DNA of 64,000 nt, taken from assembly GCF_000152625.1 (NCBI RefSeq), contig NZ_CH724156.1:1799466-1863465 (forward strand), given 5' to 3'. Positions within the stretch are counted from its first letter, which is position 1; each line of letters begins with the position of its first letter. This stretch comes from Roseovarius nubinhibens ISM. GTDB taxonomy: Bacteria; Pseudomonadota; Alphaproteobacteria; Rhodobacterales; Rhodobacteraceae. This document shows positions 7,407-15,621 of this stretch, piece by piece. The notes below the pieces were generated by a model. The model saw nothing but the letters and a program-made list of their open reading frames with translations. It did no database searches and was not told the DNA's origin. Position numbers and translations under genes: made by a program.

Positions 7407-8585
7407 TCAGACGCCTGCGTCGATCATCGCCTTGGCGAGGATCGGCACCGATTTGACGTTGAGCCCGGCGATGTTGATGCGGCTGTCGCCCACCATGTAG
7501 ATGCCGTGATGCTCGCGCATATGGGCGACCTGTTCGGGCGTTGCGCCGAGGCGCGAGAACATGCCGCGATGCTGTGCGACAAAGCCGAACCGGTCCGAGC
7601 CGGAGAGTTTGCGCAGCTCATCCGCGAGGCTTTCGCGCAGGCCCAGCATGCCGTTGCGGACCTCTTCGAGCTCGGCCTGCCAATCGGCGCGGAGCGCGTC
7701 ATCATTGAGGATCATCGTCACCAGCCGCGCGCCATGGTCGGGCGGGAAGGAAAAGTTCTGCCGGTTCAGGAAGTTGAGATTGTCCTGCGCCACGGCGGTC
7801 TGGCCTTGGCTCACCGCCATCAGGATGCCGGTGCGTTCGCGGTAGATGCCGAAATTCTTCGAGCAGGACGCCGCGATCAGCGTCTCAGGGCAGGATTTGG
7901 CCACCAGACGGGTGGCGGCGGCATCGGCGTCGAGCCCGTCGCCAAAGCCCTGATAGGCGATGTCGATCATCGGCATCGCGCCCTTGTCATTGAGCACGGC
8001 AATCACCGCCTGCCATTCCGGCAGGGTCAGGTTGGCGCCGGTTGGGTTGTGGCAGCAGCCATGCAGCAGCACCACATCGCCTGCGGTGAGCCCGGCGAGA
8101 TCTTCCTGCATCCCGGCGAAATCGACGGCACCGGTGGCGCTGTCGAAATAGCGGTAGGTGACCGTTTCCATGCCGAGATATTTGAGGATGCTCAGGTGGT
8201 TGGGCCAGGTCGGGTTGGGCACGAAAATCCGCGCCTTGGGGTTGGCCATGCGGATCAGCTCGAACGCCTGACGCACGGCACCGGTGCCGCCCGGGGTCGC
8301 CGCCGCCGCCACGGCATCGCGGGCCACGGCATCGCCGAGCACCAGCGAGACCATCGCGTCGGAAAAGCCGGGATCGCCCGCGAGCGCCACATAGGATTTG
8401 GTCTGTTCCTCTTCCCAGAGCCGTTTCTCGGCCGCCTTGACGGCGCGCATGATCGGGGTGTGCCCGCTTGCGTCCTTGTAGACCCCGACGCCGAGATCGA
8501 CCTTGGTGTCGCGCGGATCGGCGCGATACTGGGCCATGAGGGCGAGGATCTTGTCCTCGGGCTGCTGCGATAGGTTGCTGAGCAT
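7407..8585 (-). CDS. tyrB: Aromatic amino acid aminotransferase (class I, PLP)
   Basis: A 392-residue pyridoxal-phosphate enzyme of the aspartate/aromatic aminotransferase subgroup Ia. The Schiff-base lysine lies in ASCSKNFGIYRERTG (about residue 245), with the PLP-contacting HGCCHNPTGANLT upstream and the substrate-carboxylate arginine in SRINIAGL near the C-terminus. I recall the Paracoccus denitrificans aromatic aminotransferase as very similar along its whole length. It exchanges amino groups between aromatic amino acids or aspartate and 2-oxoglutarate in the cytoplasm. Its ATG touches the stop codon of sseA with no gap, so the two are translated from one message. Confidence 0.92.
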   Translation of the reverse strand: MLSNLSQQPEDKILALMAQYRADPRDTKVDLGVGVYKDASGHTPIMRAVKAAEKRLWEEEQTKSYVALAGDPGFSDAMVSLVLGDAVARDAVAAAATPGGTGAVRQAFELIRMANPKARIFVPNPTWPNHLSILKYLGMETVTYRYFDSATGAVDFAGMQEDLAGLTAGDVVLLHGCCHNPTGANLTLPEWQAVIAVLNDKGAMPMIDIAYQGFGDGLDADAAATRLVAKSCPETLIAASCSKNFGIYRERTGILMAVSQGQTAVAQDNLNFLNRQNFSFPPDHGARLVTMILNDDALRADWQAELEEVRNGMLGLRESLADELRKLSGSDRFGFVAQHRGMFSRLGATPEQVAHMREHHGIYMVGDSRINIAGLNVKSVPILAKAMIDAGV

Positions 8586-9443
8586 TCAAGCGTCTCCGGT
8601 GGCAACGTTAACGGTGGGAAAAGCGCCCCATTCGGTCCATGACCCGTCATAGAGCGCGTGATCGGTCTTGCCGATGCGGGCGAGGGCGAGGTTGATCACC
8701 GCCGCCGTCACACCCGAGCCGCAGGTGGTGATCACCGGCTTGTCGAGATCGGCGCCAGCGGCGTCAAAGACGGCGCGCAGATCCTCGGGCGATTTCATCG
8801 TGCCATCGGCATTGAGCAGATCGGTGTAGGGCGTGCTGCGGGCGCCGGGGATGTGACCGGCGCGCAGTCCCTCGCGCGGCTCGGGCGCGTCGCCGCGAAA
8901 CCGTTCGGCCGAGCGCGCATCGAGGATCGTGTGATCGCCGAGCTTGGAGGCCTGGGCCACCTGGGTCACATCGCGGACCATCTCGGGGCGGCGGCGCACG
9001 GTCATGTGGCGGTCGCGGATCACCGGCGGGGTGTCCTCGGTCGGGCGGCCTTCGTCGAGCCATTTTGGCAGGCCGCCGTCGAGCACCGCGATCTGATCAT
9101 GACCCATCAGCCGGAAGAGCCACCAGACGCGGGCCGCCGAGAACAGCCCATGGGCGTCGTAGACCACGATCTTGTGCCCATCGCCGACGCCGAGGGCGCG
9201 CACGCGCGACATGAATTTCTCGACCGGCGGGACCATATGGGGCAGGTCCGAACGGTGGTCGGAAATATCGTCGATGTCGAAGAACCGGGCGTTGGGAATG
9301 TGGCGGGTTTCGAACTCGGCCCTTGCGTCGCGGCCCGTGGCGGGCATGAACCAGGTGCCATCCAGCACCCGCACATCGGGGTCCTTGAGATGGTCGGCCA
9401 GCCAGCCGGTCGAAACGAGGGTGGTGATGTCATCAGTGGCCAT
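8586..9443 (-). CDS. sseA: 3-mercaptopyruvate / thiosulfate sulfurtransferase
   Basis: A 285-residue protein of two rhodanese domains; the first (about residues 10-140) lacks a catalytic cysteine, the second carries Cys241 in the loop CGSGVTA. That loop is the signature of mercaptopyruvate sulfurtransferase rather than rhodanese proper. It transfers sulfur from 3-mercaptopyruvate to thiols or cyanide in the cytoplasm. The adjoining aminotransferase could supply mercaptopyruvate by transamination of cysteine, so the gene pair makes a plausible cysteine-degradation unit; that link is inference. First gene of the pair. Confidence 0.92.
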   Translation of the reverse strand: MATDDITTLVSTGWLADHLKDPDVRVLDGTWFMPATGRDARAEFETRHIPNARFFDIDDISDHRSDLPHMVPPVEKFMSRVRALGVGDGHKIVVYDAHGLFSAARVWWLFRLMGHDQIAVLDGGLPKWLDEGRPTEDTPPVIRDRHMTVRRRPEMVRDVTQVAQASKLGDHTILDARSAERFRGDAPEPREGLRAGHIPGARSTPYTDLLNADGTMKSPEDLRAVFDAAGADLDKPVITTCGSGVTAAVINLALARIGKTDHALYDGSWTEWGAFPTVNVATGDA

Positions 9444-9543
9444 GGCGCACCTCGTGGTTAGACGAGGGGATCGCTACACCCATGCGCCGGGGGGATCAAG
9501 GCCACGGGCGGGTTTGAGGCGCGATGCGCCGGGATTTTCCGTC

Positions 9544-9819
9544 CTAACGAGAGGTGGCGTTGCGGATCAGGCCGACAAGCGCCAAGAGCGCGCCGCCGCC
9601 GACACCGCCGGTGGCCACCTGACCGAGCACGCCTGCCAGATCGACGCCGCCTTGGGTCATGCTGCCTGCACCGAGCATGTCCAGCACCTGTGTGCCGAGC
9701 CCGCCGCCGATGATCCCGGCCACCGAGTTCACCAACATGCCCATGTTGAGTTTGCGAAAGATCCCGCCGGCGACATTGCCGCCGACAGCGCCCGCGATGA
9801 GGCCTATGATCAATTCCAT
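9544..9819 (-). CDS. Small glycine-rich membrane protein, hypothetical
   Basis: A 91-residue protein starting at the ATG at 9819 (MELIIGLIAGAVGG) with a strong GGGAGAGGGA ribosome site. Three hydrophobic glycine-rich segments (about residues 2-20, 30-50 and 68-85) suggest a membrane-embedded or membrane-associated product. Patterns such as AGAVGGNVAGG and GIIGGGLGTQ resemble the glycine-zipper style of small membrane proteins in Rhodobacterales. I do not recognise a function. It stands alone between smpB and sseA on the minus strand. Confidence 0.7.
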   Translation of the reverse strand: MELIIGLIAGAVGGNVAGGIFRKLNMGMLVNSVAGIIGGGLGTQVLDMLGAGSMTQGGVDLAGVLGQVATGGVGGGALLALVGLIRNATSR

Positions 9820-9926
9820 GTCCCTCTCCCTCTGTCCCGGAATAGGCCCGGGCGACCCTGAGTTCAACCTAGAGCGGTGGGGGGAGAGCATGTCAGGGGA
9901 AAAGAACCGGCCCCGCGTCAGCGGGC

Positions 9927-10403
9927 CTAGCTGTGATCCTTGAGCAGGCGTTGCTTTTGACGGTTCCAGTCGCGCTTGGCCTCGGTGGCCCGCTTGTCGA
10001 CGTTCTTCTTGCCCTTGGCGATGCCGATCTTGAGCTTGGCCAGTCCGCGATGGTTGAAATAGAGCACGAGGGGCACGAGGGTCATGCCCTTGCGTTGCGT
10101 GTCATTCCACAGGCGCGCCAATTCGCGTTTCGAGACCAGCAGTTTGCGTCGCCGCTTTTCCTCATGGCCGAAGGTCTTGGCCTGTTCATAGGGGGCGATA
10201 TAGGAGTTGATCAGCCACAGCTCGCCATCATCCACCGCCGCATAGCTTTCGGCGATATTGGCCGAGTTCTCGCGCAGGGATTTGACCTCGGACCCTTCGA
10301 GAATGATGCCGCATTCGACATCTTCCTCGATCGCGTAATCATACCGCGCCCGCCGGTTCTCGGCGATCACCTTGTAATTCGGGTTGTCCTTCGGTTTTGC
10401 CAT
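9927..10403 (-). CDS. smpB: SsrA (tmRNA)-binding protein SmpB
   Basis: A 158-residue protein of trans-translation, which rescues stalled ribosomes together with tmRNA. The body is collinear with Smp[12 protein letters not shown] near the start, [10 protein letters not shown] in the first barrel strands, [12 protein letters not shown], and a basic C-terminal tail rich in Lys/Arg ([15 protein letters not shown]) that enters the decoding centre. I start it at the ATG at 10403 ([10 protein letters not shown]), the family's usual N-terminus, not at an in-frame ATG 30 bases upstream. The tmRNA gene itself is not in the window. Confidence 0.95.
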   Translation of the reverse strand: MAKPKDNPNYKVIAENRRARYDYAIEEDVECGIILEGSEVKSLRENSANIAESYAAVDDGELWLINSYIAPYEQAKTFGHEEKRRRKLLVSKRELARLWNDTQRKGMTLVPLVLYFNHRGLAKLKIGIAKGKKNVDKRATEAKRDWNRQKQRLLKDHS

Positions 10404-10491
10404 TTCGCTGAGGTAGTGTGTCAGGCGGCCCATGTCCAGTGGCCAGATGGGCGGGGTCGGGTCAAATCAGGGGGCGGGTGCGGCGCATAGA

Positions 10492-10519
10492 AAAACGCCG
10501 CCCCGAGGGACGGCGTTTT
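10492..10519 (-). terminator. Intrinsic terminator after rpmE
   Basis: On the minus strand the 9-base stem AAAACGCCG/CGGCGTTTT encloses TCCCTCGGGG and ends in a T run. It begins 26 bases past the rpmE stop and closes the rplS-rpmE transcript before smpB. Confidence 0.85.
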
Positions 10520-10545
10520 CCGAAATGATGCAAAGGGCGCGTGGC

Positions 10546-10767
10546 TTAGAAGCCGAGGCCTTCGTATTTCTTCTTGAACTTCGAGACGCGACCACCGGCG
10601 TCCATCAGGCGCGAGGTGCCGCCGGTCCAGGCCGGGTGCACGGTCGGGTCGATGTCGAGCGACAGCGTGTCGCCTTCCTTGCCATAGGTCGAGCGCATCT
10701 GAACGATGGTGCCGTCGGTCATTTTGACGTCGATCAGGTGGTAATCGGGATGGATGTCTTTTTTCAT
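10546..10767 (-). CDS. rpmE: 50S ribosomal protein bL31
   Basis: A 73-residue ribosomal protein bL31 ([12 protein letters not shown]... ending [10 protein letters not shown]). It has no cysteine at all, so it is the zinc-free form of bL31. The N-terminal IHPDYH and the segment [11 protein letters not shown] are typical. It follows rplS by 11 bases in the same transcript and is followed by an intrinsic terminator. Confidence 0.96.
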   Translation of the reverse strand: MKKDIHPDYHLIDVKMTDGTIVQMRSTYGKEGDTLSLDIDPTVHPAWTGGTSRLMDAGGRVSKFKKKYEGLGF

Positions 10768-10778
10768 CTGAGCGATCC

Positions 10779-11162
10779 TTATGCCGAAGCGCCGGTTTTG
10801 GGCTTGTAGTTGCTGTCCTCGGCGATACGGGCCGATTTGCCGCGACGGGCGCGCAGGTAGTACAGCTTGGCGCGGCGCACGCGACCACGGCGCACGACCT
10901 CGATGCTGTCGATGTTGGTCGAGAAGAGGGGGAACACACGTTCCACGCCTTCGCCAAAGGAAATCTTGCGCACGGTGAACGAACCGGCAATGCCCACGCC
11001 GTTCTTGCGGCTGATGCAGACGCCTTCGAAGTTCTGCACACGGGTGCGGGTGCCTTCGGTCACTTTGTAACCGACGCGCACGGTGTCACCGGCTTTGAAA
11101 TCGGGGATCTCTTTCCCCAGCGAAGCGATCTGTTCCGCTTCGAGCTGTGCGATCAGGTCCAT
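10779..11162 (-). CDS. rplS: 50S ribosomal protein bL19
   Basis: A 127-residue bL19 protein at the interface of the ribosomal subunits. Recognised by [13 protein letters not shown], the segment [33 protein letters not shown] and [11 protein letters not shown]. In related genomes rplS follows trmD directly. Here the two are 3.2 kb apart, separated by an MFS/MerR/TetR/oxidoreductase module, so rplS has its own promoter region (11163-11459). Confidence 0.97.
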   Translation of the reverse strand: MDLIAQLEAEQIASLGKEIPDFKAGDTVRVGYKVTEGTRTRVQNFEGVCISRKNGVGIAGSFTVRKISFGEGVERVFPLFSTNIDSIEVVRRGRVRRAKLYYLRARRGKSARIAEDSNYKPKTGASA

Positions 11163-11459
11163 CTGATCATCTCCTAAACTGCTTGCGGTTTTGTCCGCAA
11201 AGATGTCTCGCGTCCTAAGAGCTCTTGGTCTTCGTCCGGGTCCGCCTTGGTCCGATCAACGGGGCGCCCGCCAGAGGTCAGGTCGTCATTGCTTGTTTGG
11301 GCTGCTGCGATCCGTGCGCCCCGGTCGAAGCGATCCTGGGGCCAAGCGAATATACAACAGGTCCGACCGACTCATAAGAGCCGCAGACGCGCGGTGTATA
11401 GGCGCTCTGGCCTTGTCGCGCAAGGCCCCAGAGGTGGGACGGTCGCGGGCTGTGCGGTC
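11163..11459. promoter_or_regulatory. Leader/promoter region of rplS
   Basis: A 297-base gap. On the minus strand TTATGA (11377-11372) and TATATT (11354-11349) are 17 bases apart and make a plausible promoter, which would give rplS a leader of about 180 bases. A strong hairpin (CTCTGG-CCTTG / CAAGG-CC-CCAGAG, 11405-11433) lies downstream of the MFS gene and may end its transcript, though no T run follows it. Confidence 0.4.
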
Positions 11460-12662
11460 TCAGCCCGGCAGGAAGCGGCGCGCGCGGCCTAAGTGAATGG
11501 CGAGCCCCGCCAACGCGGCCAGAATGAGCACCGCGGCAAGCGTGGCGAACATGCCCGCGAACCCCACCGCCTGCAAGAGCGGCAAGGTCAGCAGCGGCGA
11601 CAGGATCTGCCCCAGAAACACCGCCGTGGTGAGCACCCCCGCCGTGCGCCCGCGCCGGTGCGGCGGCGTCGCGGCGAGGGCGATTTCGTTGAAATTGGGA
11701 ACCACCGTGGCAAAGCCCAGACCAACGAGGATCGCGCCCGCGACGATCATCTCGATCCCTTGGGCCAGCGCCAGGGTCAGCATGCCGCCACCCATCAGCG
11801 CATAGCCCAGGGCGAGCAAACGGGCGTGTCCCAGTCGCGGCTTGAGCGCAGAATAGCGGCTCGCCGCCAGCGCCCCGGCCAGCGTCAGCGCCACCATCGC
11901 GCCGCCCATAACGGCGGCATTGTCGATGCCATGATGCGCGATAAAGAAGGGGAGCTGGGTCGGCATGGTGAAGAAACAAATGACCGTCAGCATCTGCAAC
12001 CCGGCCATTGACCAGAGCGCCGTGTCAAAGCGGCGGGCGACGGGCTCGGCCATTTCCGGCGCGGGCGTCGGAGGCGCGGCGCGGGCCGGTTCAGGCAGCG
12101 AGCGCCAGAGCACCGGCAGGATCAGCAGGGCGAGCGCATGCACCGCAAAGGCATGCATCGGAGAGATCAGCGCCAGAAATCCTGAAAGCCCGATCGCCAC
12201 CAGCCCGCCGATATTGCGGGCCGAGACCTGCAGGCCGAGCAGGCGGCTCCGTGCCGCCCCGTCGAAATAATCCGCAATGAGCGCGGTTTGCGAGGTCATG
12301 ATCAGGGCCACCGCGATGCCGAGGATCAGGCGGCTGATCAACAGCGCCTCGAGCGTGGTGAGGGCAAACCCCACCGTGCCCGCCGCCGCAAAGAGACCGA
12401 CACCGCCCATCAGCATCCGCCGTTTGCCGAACCGGTCTGCGAGGCTGCCGCTCCAGCCAGCGACGAGCACCACGGCGACGGAGGGGGCCGAGACGAGAAA
12501 CCGGGTCAGCAGCGCCGCCTGCGGATGATCGGCAAACCGCGCCTCAAGCCCCGGGAGCGCCGGGCTGATCGCGGCATTGGCCATGGTCGTGAGGGTCGCG
12601 GCAAGCAACAGGGCGATGGCGCGGGGATCGTGATGGATGGGGGGCGATGAGAGGGAGGGCAT
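11460..12662 (-). CDS. MFS transporter (drug-efflux type)
   Basis: A 400-residue major facilitator with about twelve hydrophobic helices. The loop between helices 2 and 3 reads GSLADRFGKRRMLM, the family's conserved cytoplasmic motif A. Likely a proton-driven exporter of small molecules from the inner membrane; substrate unknown. I start at the ATG at 12662 (MPSLSSPP) with an AAGGAAAA ribosome site. It is divergent from a MerR-family gene 67 bases away, which probably controls it. Part of the module that separates trmD from rplS. Confidence 0.88.
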   Translation of the reverse strand: MPSLSSPPIHHDPRAIALLLAATLTTMANAAISPALPGLEARFADHPQAALLTRFLVSAPSVAVVLVAGWSGSLADRFGKRRMLMGGVGLFAAAGTVGFALTTLEALLISRLILGIAVALIMTSQTALIADYFDGAARSRLLGLQVSARNIGGLVAIGLSGFLALISPMHAFAVHALALLILPVLWRSLPEPARAAPPTPAPEMAEPVARRFDTALWSMAGLQMLTVICFFTMPTQLPFFIAHHGIDNAAVMGGAMVALTLAGALAASRYSALKPRLGHARLLALGYALMGGGMLTLALAQGIEMIVAGAILVGLGFATVVPNFNEIALAATPPHRRGRTAGVLTTAVFLGQILSPLLTLPLLQAVGFAGMFATLAAVLILAALAGLAIHLGRARRFLPG

Positions 12663-12729
12663 GCGGTTTTCCTTGTCATTTGCTGAGTCGGAGATCACGC
12701 TACGAAATCAAGTCAACTTGAGGTCAATC
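12663..12729. promoter_or_regulatory. Divergent promoter region MFS / merR
   Basis: This 67-base gap holds the inverted repeat CAAGT-CA-ACTTG (12709-12720) immediately upstream of the MerR ribosome site (TGAGG). MerR proteins bind short dyads in the promoters they control, so this is a reasonable operator for control of the pump and of merR itself. Confidence 0.4.
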
Positions 12730-13137
12730 ATGAAGCTGCTCGATATCGGAGAGGTCGCCGAGGCCACCGGCCTGCGGGTCTCGGCGCTGCGCTATTACGA
12801 GGAAAAGGGGCTTATCGAGGCGCTTGGTCGCAAGGGGCTCCGGCGGCAATATGGGCCAGAGGTGCTGCAACAGCTGGCGCTCGTCGCGCTCGGGCGGCAG
12901 GCGGGGTTTTCGCTCGATGAAATCGGTGGGATGTTCGGCGCGGGCGGCGCCCCCGCCCTGCCGCGCGCGGAGCTCAAGACACGGGCCGCCGCGATGCGCG
13001 ATCAGGCCCGGCAGCTCGAGGCGCTGGCGCAGATGCTCGGCCATGTGGCGGACTGCCCCGAGCCCAACCACCTCGATTGCCCCAAGTTTCAACAGTTGCT
13101 CAAACTGGCGACCCGCGCCCAGAGACGCGCGACCTAA
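12730..13137 (+). CDS. MerR-family transcriptional regulator
   Basis: A 135-residue regulator. The winged-helix domain is at residues about 1-70 (IGEVAEATGLRVSALRYYEEKGLI), followed by a coiled-coil dimerisation helix. Near the C-terminus are two cysteines in DCPEPNHLDCPKF. Paired C-terminal cysteines occur in redox- or metal-sensing MerR proteins, but the spacing here (8 residues between) is not that of the SoxR iron-sulfur cluster. The ATG at 12730 is chosen for its GAGG site and for starting directly at the DNA-binding domain. Divergent from an MFS gene; its 3' end overlaps the convergent TetR gene by 4 bases. Confidence 0.88.
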   Translation: MKLLDIGEVAEATGLRVSALRYYEEKGLIEALGRKGLRRQYGPEVLQQLALVALGRQAGFSLDEIGGMFGAGGAPALPRAELKTRAAAMRDQARQLEALAQMLGHVADCPEPNHLDCPKFQQLLKLATRAQRRAT

Positions 13138-13724
13138 GCCGTGGCGCCTCCGGGCGGCAGAAGCCAAAGGTCGAAATAGGCCTCGAGCCGCCCGTCGAGC
13201 GGATCGTCGCTGTGCAAAGCGCAGAAACTCAGGCCCAGCGCGTTGAAAATAAAGGCTTGCACCCCCTCGGCCAGCATGGCGGGATCGGCATCCTTGCGAA
13301 ACGGGGCGGCGGCCAGTTTCGGCGCGAGCAGGAGAATGAACCGCTCGAACGTGGCGGCGATGGGCCCGATCTCTTCGCGCGCGGCGGCCCCGGAATAGCG
13401 CAAGATCACGTCGAACACATAGCGCTCGGACCGCATGAAGGCCACGAAGGGCCCGAGATCGCGGACCAGATCGGCGGTGCTCTGCGGTGGCGGGCAGGCC
13501 TCGAGATCGCTCAGGAGCAGATCCATCCGCTCGCCGATCAGCCGGTCCATCAGCGCATCCTTATCCTTGAAATGCGCGAAAAACGTGCCCTTGGCGACCC
13601 CGGCGCGGCGCACCACCTCCTCGACGCGCAGCGCGCCATGGCTGGTCTCGGAAATCACCTCGCGCGCGGCCTCGAGAAGCCGCGCCCGGGTCTTGAGCGT
13701 GCGGGTCTGAACGGGTTGGGTCAT
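13134..13724 (-). CDS. TetR-family transcriptional regulator
   Basis: A 196-residue repressor with an N-terminal helix-turn-helix (GALRVEEVVRRAGVAKGTFF, about residues 30-49, then AHFKDKDALM). It is divergent from a flavodoxin-fold oxidoreductase gene. The gap between them carries three identical perfect palindromes TGACCGTGGTCA, so it very probably represses that gene and itself. The inducing ligand is unknown; quinones or other electrophiles would suit the target enzyme. Its 3' end overlaps merR by 4 bases. Confidence 0.88.
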   Translation of the reverse strand: MTQPVQTRTLKTRARLLEAAREVISETSHGALRVEEVVRRAGVAKGTFFAHFKDKDALMDRLIGERMDLLLSDLEACPPPQSTADLVRDLGPFVAFMRSERYVFDVILRYSGAAAREEIGPIAATFERFILLLAPKLAAAPFRKDADPAMLAEGVQAFIFNALGLSFCALHSDDPLDGRLEAYFDLWLLPPGGATA

Positions 13725-13746
13725 GCCCCCCTTGTGCCATGCATTC

Positions 13747-13758
13747 TGACCGTGGTCA
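13747..13758. promoter_or_regulatory. Operator palindrome TGACCGTGGTCA, copy 1
   Basis: First of three identical 12-base perfect palindromes between the divergent TetR gene and the oxidoreductase gene. It lies 22 bases before the TetR start codon. Confidence 0.8.
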
Positions 13759-13769
13759 AAAATAAATAT

Positions 13770-13781
13770 TGACCGTGGTCA
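13770..13781. promoter_or_regulatory. Operator palindrome TGACCGTGGTCA, copy 2
   Basis: Second identical copy, 23 bases from the first, or about two helical turns. The A/T-rich stretch between copies 1 and 2 (AAAATAAATAT) probably contains a -10 element. Confidence 0.8.
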
Positions 13782-13800
13782 TTTTTGCGAGATAAGAAAG

Positions 13801-13812
13801 TGACCGTGGTCA
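13801..13812. promoter_or_regulatory. Operator palindrome TGACCGTGGTCA, copy 3
   Basis: Third identical copy, 31 bases from the second and 15 bases before the oxidoreductase start codon, where bound repressor would block transcription of that gene. Confidence 0.8.
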
Positions 13813-13827
13813 ATTATGGAGTCGGAC

Positions 13828-14409
13828 ATGACACGGAAACGGATTTGCATTCTCGACGGGCACCCCGCCCAGACATCGATTTCTCGGCAGATGACGGAAA
13901 CCTACGCCGCCCGCGCCCGGGCGGCGGGCCATGAGGTCCGGATCTGGCATCTGCATGATATGGCGTTCGATCCCGATTACGGGTTTGGCGGCTACAAGAA
14001 CCAAAAACCGCTCGAGCCGCAGCTCGAGGATTTTCTCGCAACGCTGGAATGGTCCGAGCATTTCGTGCTCGCCTGTCCGATGTGGTGGGGCGGCATGCCG
14101 GCCAAGCTCAAGGGACTTTTCGACCGTTGCCTGCTGCCGGGGCGCAGCTTTGATACGCGTGGCAGCGGCCTGCCGAAACCCTTGCTCACCGGGCGCAGCG
14201 CGCAGGTGCTGCTCACCTCCGATAGCCCCTGGTGGTACTTCCGGCTGCTGCACCGCCCGCTCATGTGGCAGGTCAAGCGGCAGATCTTCGGCTTTGTCGG
14301 GTTCAAACCGGTCCGCTTCACCCATTTCACACAGGCGAGCCACCCGGCGCCGGGTCAGGTCGACAAATGGCTCGACCGGGTCGGGCGGATCGCGGCGCGG
14401 GCGGCTTAG
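13828..14409 (+). CDS. NAD(P)H-dependent flavodoxin-fold oxidoreductase (MdaB/KefF/NQO-like)
   Basis: A 193-residue flavodoxin-like protein of the NAD(P)H quinone reductase family. It begins RICILDGHPAQTSISRQM, the FMN phosphate loop; the second conserved segment is VLACPMWWGGMPAKLKGLFDR. Such enzymes reduce quinones by two electrons in the cytoplasm. I use the ATG at 13828 (MTRKRICIL) because a GGAG site sits about 7 bases upstream; an ATG at 13816 is also in frame. Controlled by the divergent TetR gene through three operators. Its 3' end overlaps trmD by 4 bases (convergent). Confidence 0.88.
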   Translation: MTRKRICILDGHPAQTSISRQMTETYAARARAAGHEVRIWHLHDMAFDPDYGFGGYKNQKPLEPQLEDFLATLEWSEHFVLACPMWWGGMPAKLKGLFDRCLLPGRSFDTRGSGLPKPLLTGRSAQVLLTSDSPWWYFRLLHRPLMWQVKRQIFGFVGFKPVRFTHFTQASHPAPGQVDKWLDRVGRIAARAA

Positions 14410-15230
14410 CTGTCGTCAGCGCCCTTGGTCAGCGCGTGCCACAGATCCGGGCGGCGGGTGCGGGTGATCTCTTCGGCCTGAGCGCGCCGCCACTCGGCGA
14501 TGCGGCCATGATGGCCGGACATCAGCACTTCGGGAATGTCGAGATCGCGCCAACGCGCCGGGCGGGTATATTGCGGATGCTCCAGAAGCCCCTCGGAAAA
14601 GCTCTCTTCCTCGGTCGAGGCCTCATTGCCGAGCACCCCGGGAATGAGCCGCACCACCGCATCGAGCATCGCCTGCGCCGCAATCTCGCCCCCGGTCAGG
14701 ACGAAATCGCCGAGGCTCACCTCTTGAATGCCGTAATGGTCGATGACCCGCTGATCCATCCCCTCGAACCGGCCACAGATCATGGTGAGCCCAGGTTTCG
14801 TCGCGAGATCGCGCGCCATGGACTGATCGAACCGCTTGCCGCGCGGGCTCAGATAGAGAAGCGGCCAGTCACCCGGCGTCCCCGCCATGGCAGAATCGAT
14901 GGCCCGCCCCATCACATCGGGGCGCAGCACCATGCCAGCACCGCCACCGGCGGGCGTGTCATCCACATTGCGATGCTTGCCCTCGCCAAAGGGTCGCAGG
15001 TCAATCGGCTCGAGCGCCCAGAGCCCGTGCTGCAAGGCCCTGCCGGTGAGGCTCTCGCCGAGCACGCCGGGGAAGGCCTGCGGAAAGAGGGTGATCACCC
15101 GCGCGGTGAACGCGCCTTTGAGCCGCGGCGTGGGCGTGATCAACGCGCGCGGCTGCAAGGAGGCCGAAATGGACTTGCGCCCGAGCGAGCGGGCGGGCGG
15201 TGTCTTTGGAGGTTCATCAGCGTTCGACAT
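14406..15230 (-). CDS. trmD: tRNA (guanine-37-N1)-methyltransferase
   Basis: A 274-residue SPOUT-class trefoil-knot methyltransferase that makes m1G37 in tRNAs from S-adenosylmethionine. The knot elements are visible: LLYLSPRGKRFDQ and SLGDFVLTGGEIAAQ, with ICGRFEGMDQR between. The protein has about 30 extra N-terminal residues (MSNADEPPKTPP...) before the usual start near FTARVITLFP, common in this order. ATG at 15230 has a GAGGCGGG site. In relatives trmD is followed by rplS; here the next gene is a convergent oxidoreductase. Confidence 0.96.
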   Translation of the reverse strand: MSNADEPPKTPPARSLGRKSISASLQPRALITPTPRLKGAFTARVITLFPQAFPGVLGESLTGRALQHGLWALEPIDLRPFGEGKHRNVDDTPAGGGAGMVLRPDVMGRAIDSAMAGTPGDWPLLYLSPRGKRFDQSMARDLATKPGLTMICGRFEGMDQRVIDHYGIQEVSLGDFVLTGGEIAAQAMLDAVVRLIPGVLGNEASTEEESFSEGLLEHPQYTRPARWRDLDIPEVLMSGHHGRIAEWRRAQAEEITRTRRPDLWHALTKGADDS

Positions 15231-15302
15231 GCCCGCCTCATAGGCGATGCGGGCGGGCATGCAAACTCAAATCGCGTGGGCCCGGCGGCCAAAGCCCCGC
15301 CA

Positions 15303-15464
15303 CTAGGCGAGCGTAAAGACCCCAAGCGCCATGAGCAGGAAGACCACCAGCGCGAGAATAACCAAGAGCTTGGCCCCCGAAAGCGCCACCCCAGACAGGC
15401 GACCGAAACCGAACATGGCGGCGATGGCCGCGATGGCGAGCAATATGAGAATCCATTCAAGCAT
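15303..15464 (-). CDS. DUF1328-type small membrane protein (YtjA-like)
   Basis: A 53-residue protein, too short for most gene finders. It starts at the ATG at 15464 with an AAAGG ribosome site. It has two hydrophobic helices (about residues 3-21 and 30-51) and the phrase MFGFGRLSG, which matches the AGLFGFGGI region of DUF1328 proteins. Function of the family is unknown to me; members are small inner-membrane peptides. It lies between rimM and trmD in the same direction. Confidence 0.75.
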   Translation of the reverse strand: MLEWILILLAIAAIAAMFGFGRLSGVALSGAKLLVILALVVFLLMALGVFTLA

Positions 15465-15545
15465 AATCCAAACCTTTCCCTGTGGGGCAGGGCCTGAACG
15501 CCCCGCTTGCCGTGACAACACCGGCGCAGGCAAACTGGTTCCACG

Positions 15546-15620
15546 AGGCGTGGCTTCTTCTGGCGTGAAATATCCCGGGGGAGGCCGGAGGCCGGGGGCA
15601 GAGCCCCCGCAACCCTTGCT
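15546..15620 (-). repeat. Dispersed GC hairpin plus TATTT...CCAGAAGAAG element
   Basis: Read on the minus strand just after the rimM stop: GGGGGCTCTGCCCCC, then GGCCTCCGGCC, then GGGATATTTCACGCCAGAAG. It has two self-complementary GC blocks and a conserved TATTT...CCAGAA tail. I recall close relatives as a common intergenic element at gene ends in Rhodobacteraceae genomes. It may act as a transcript-end or mRNA-stability structure. Confidence 0.6.
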
Positions 15621-15621
15621 G

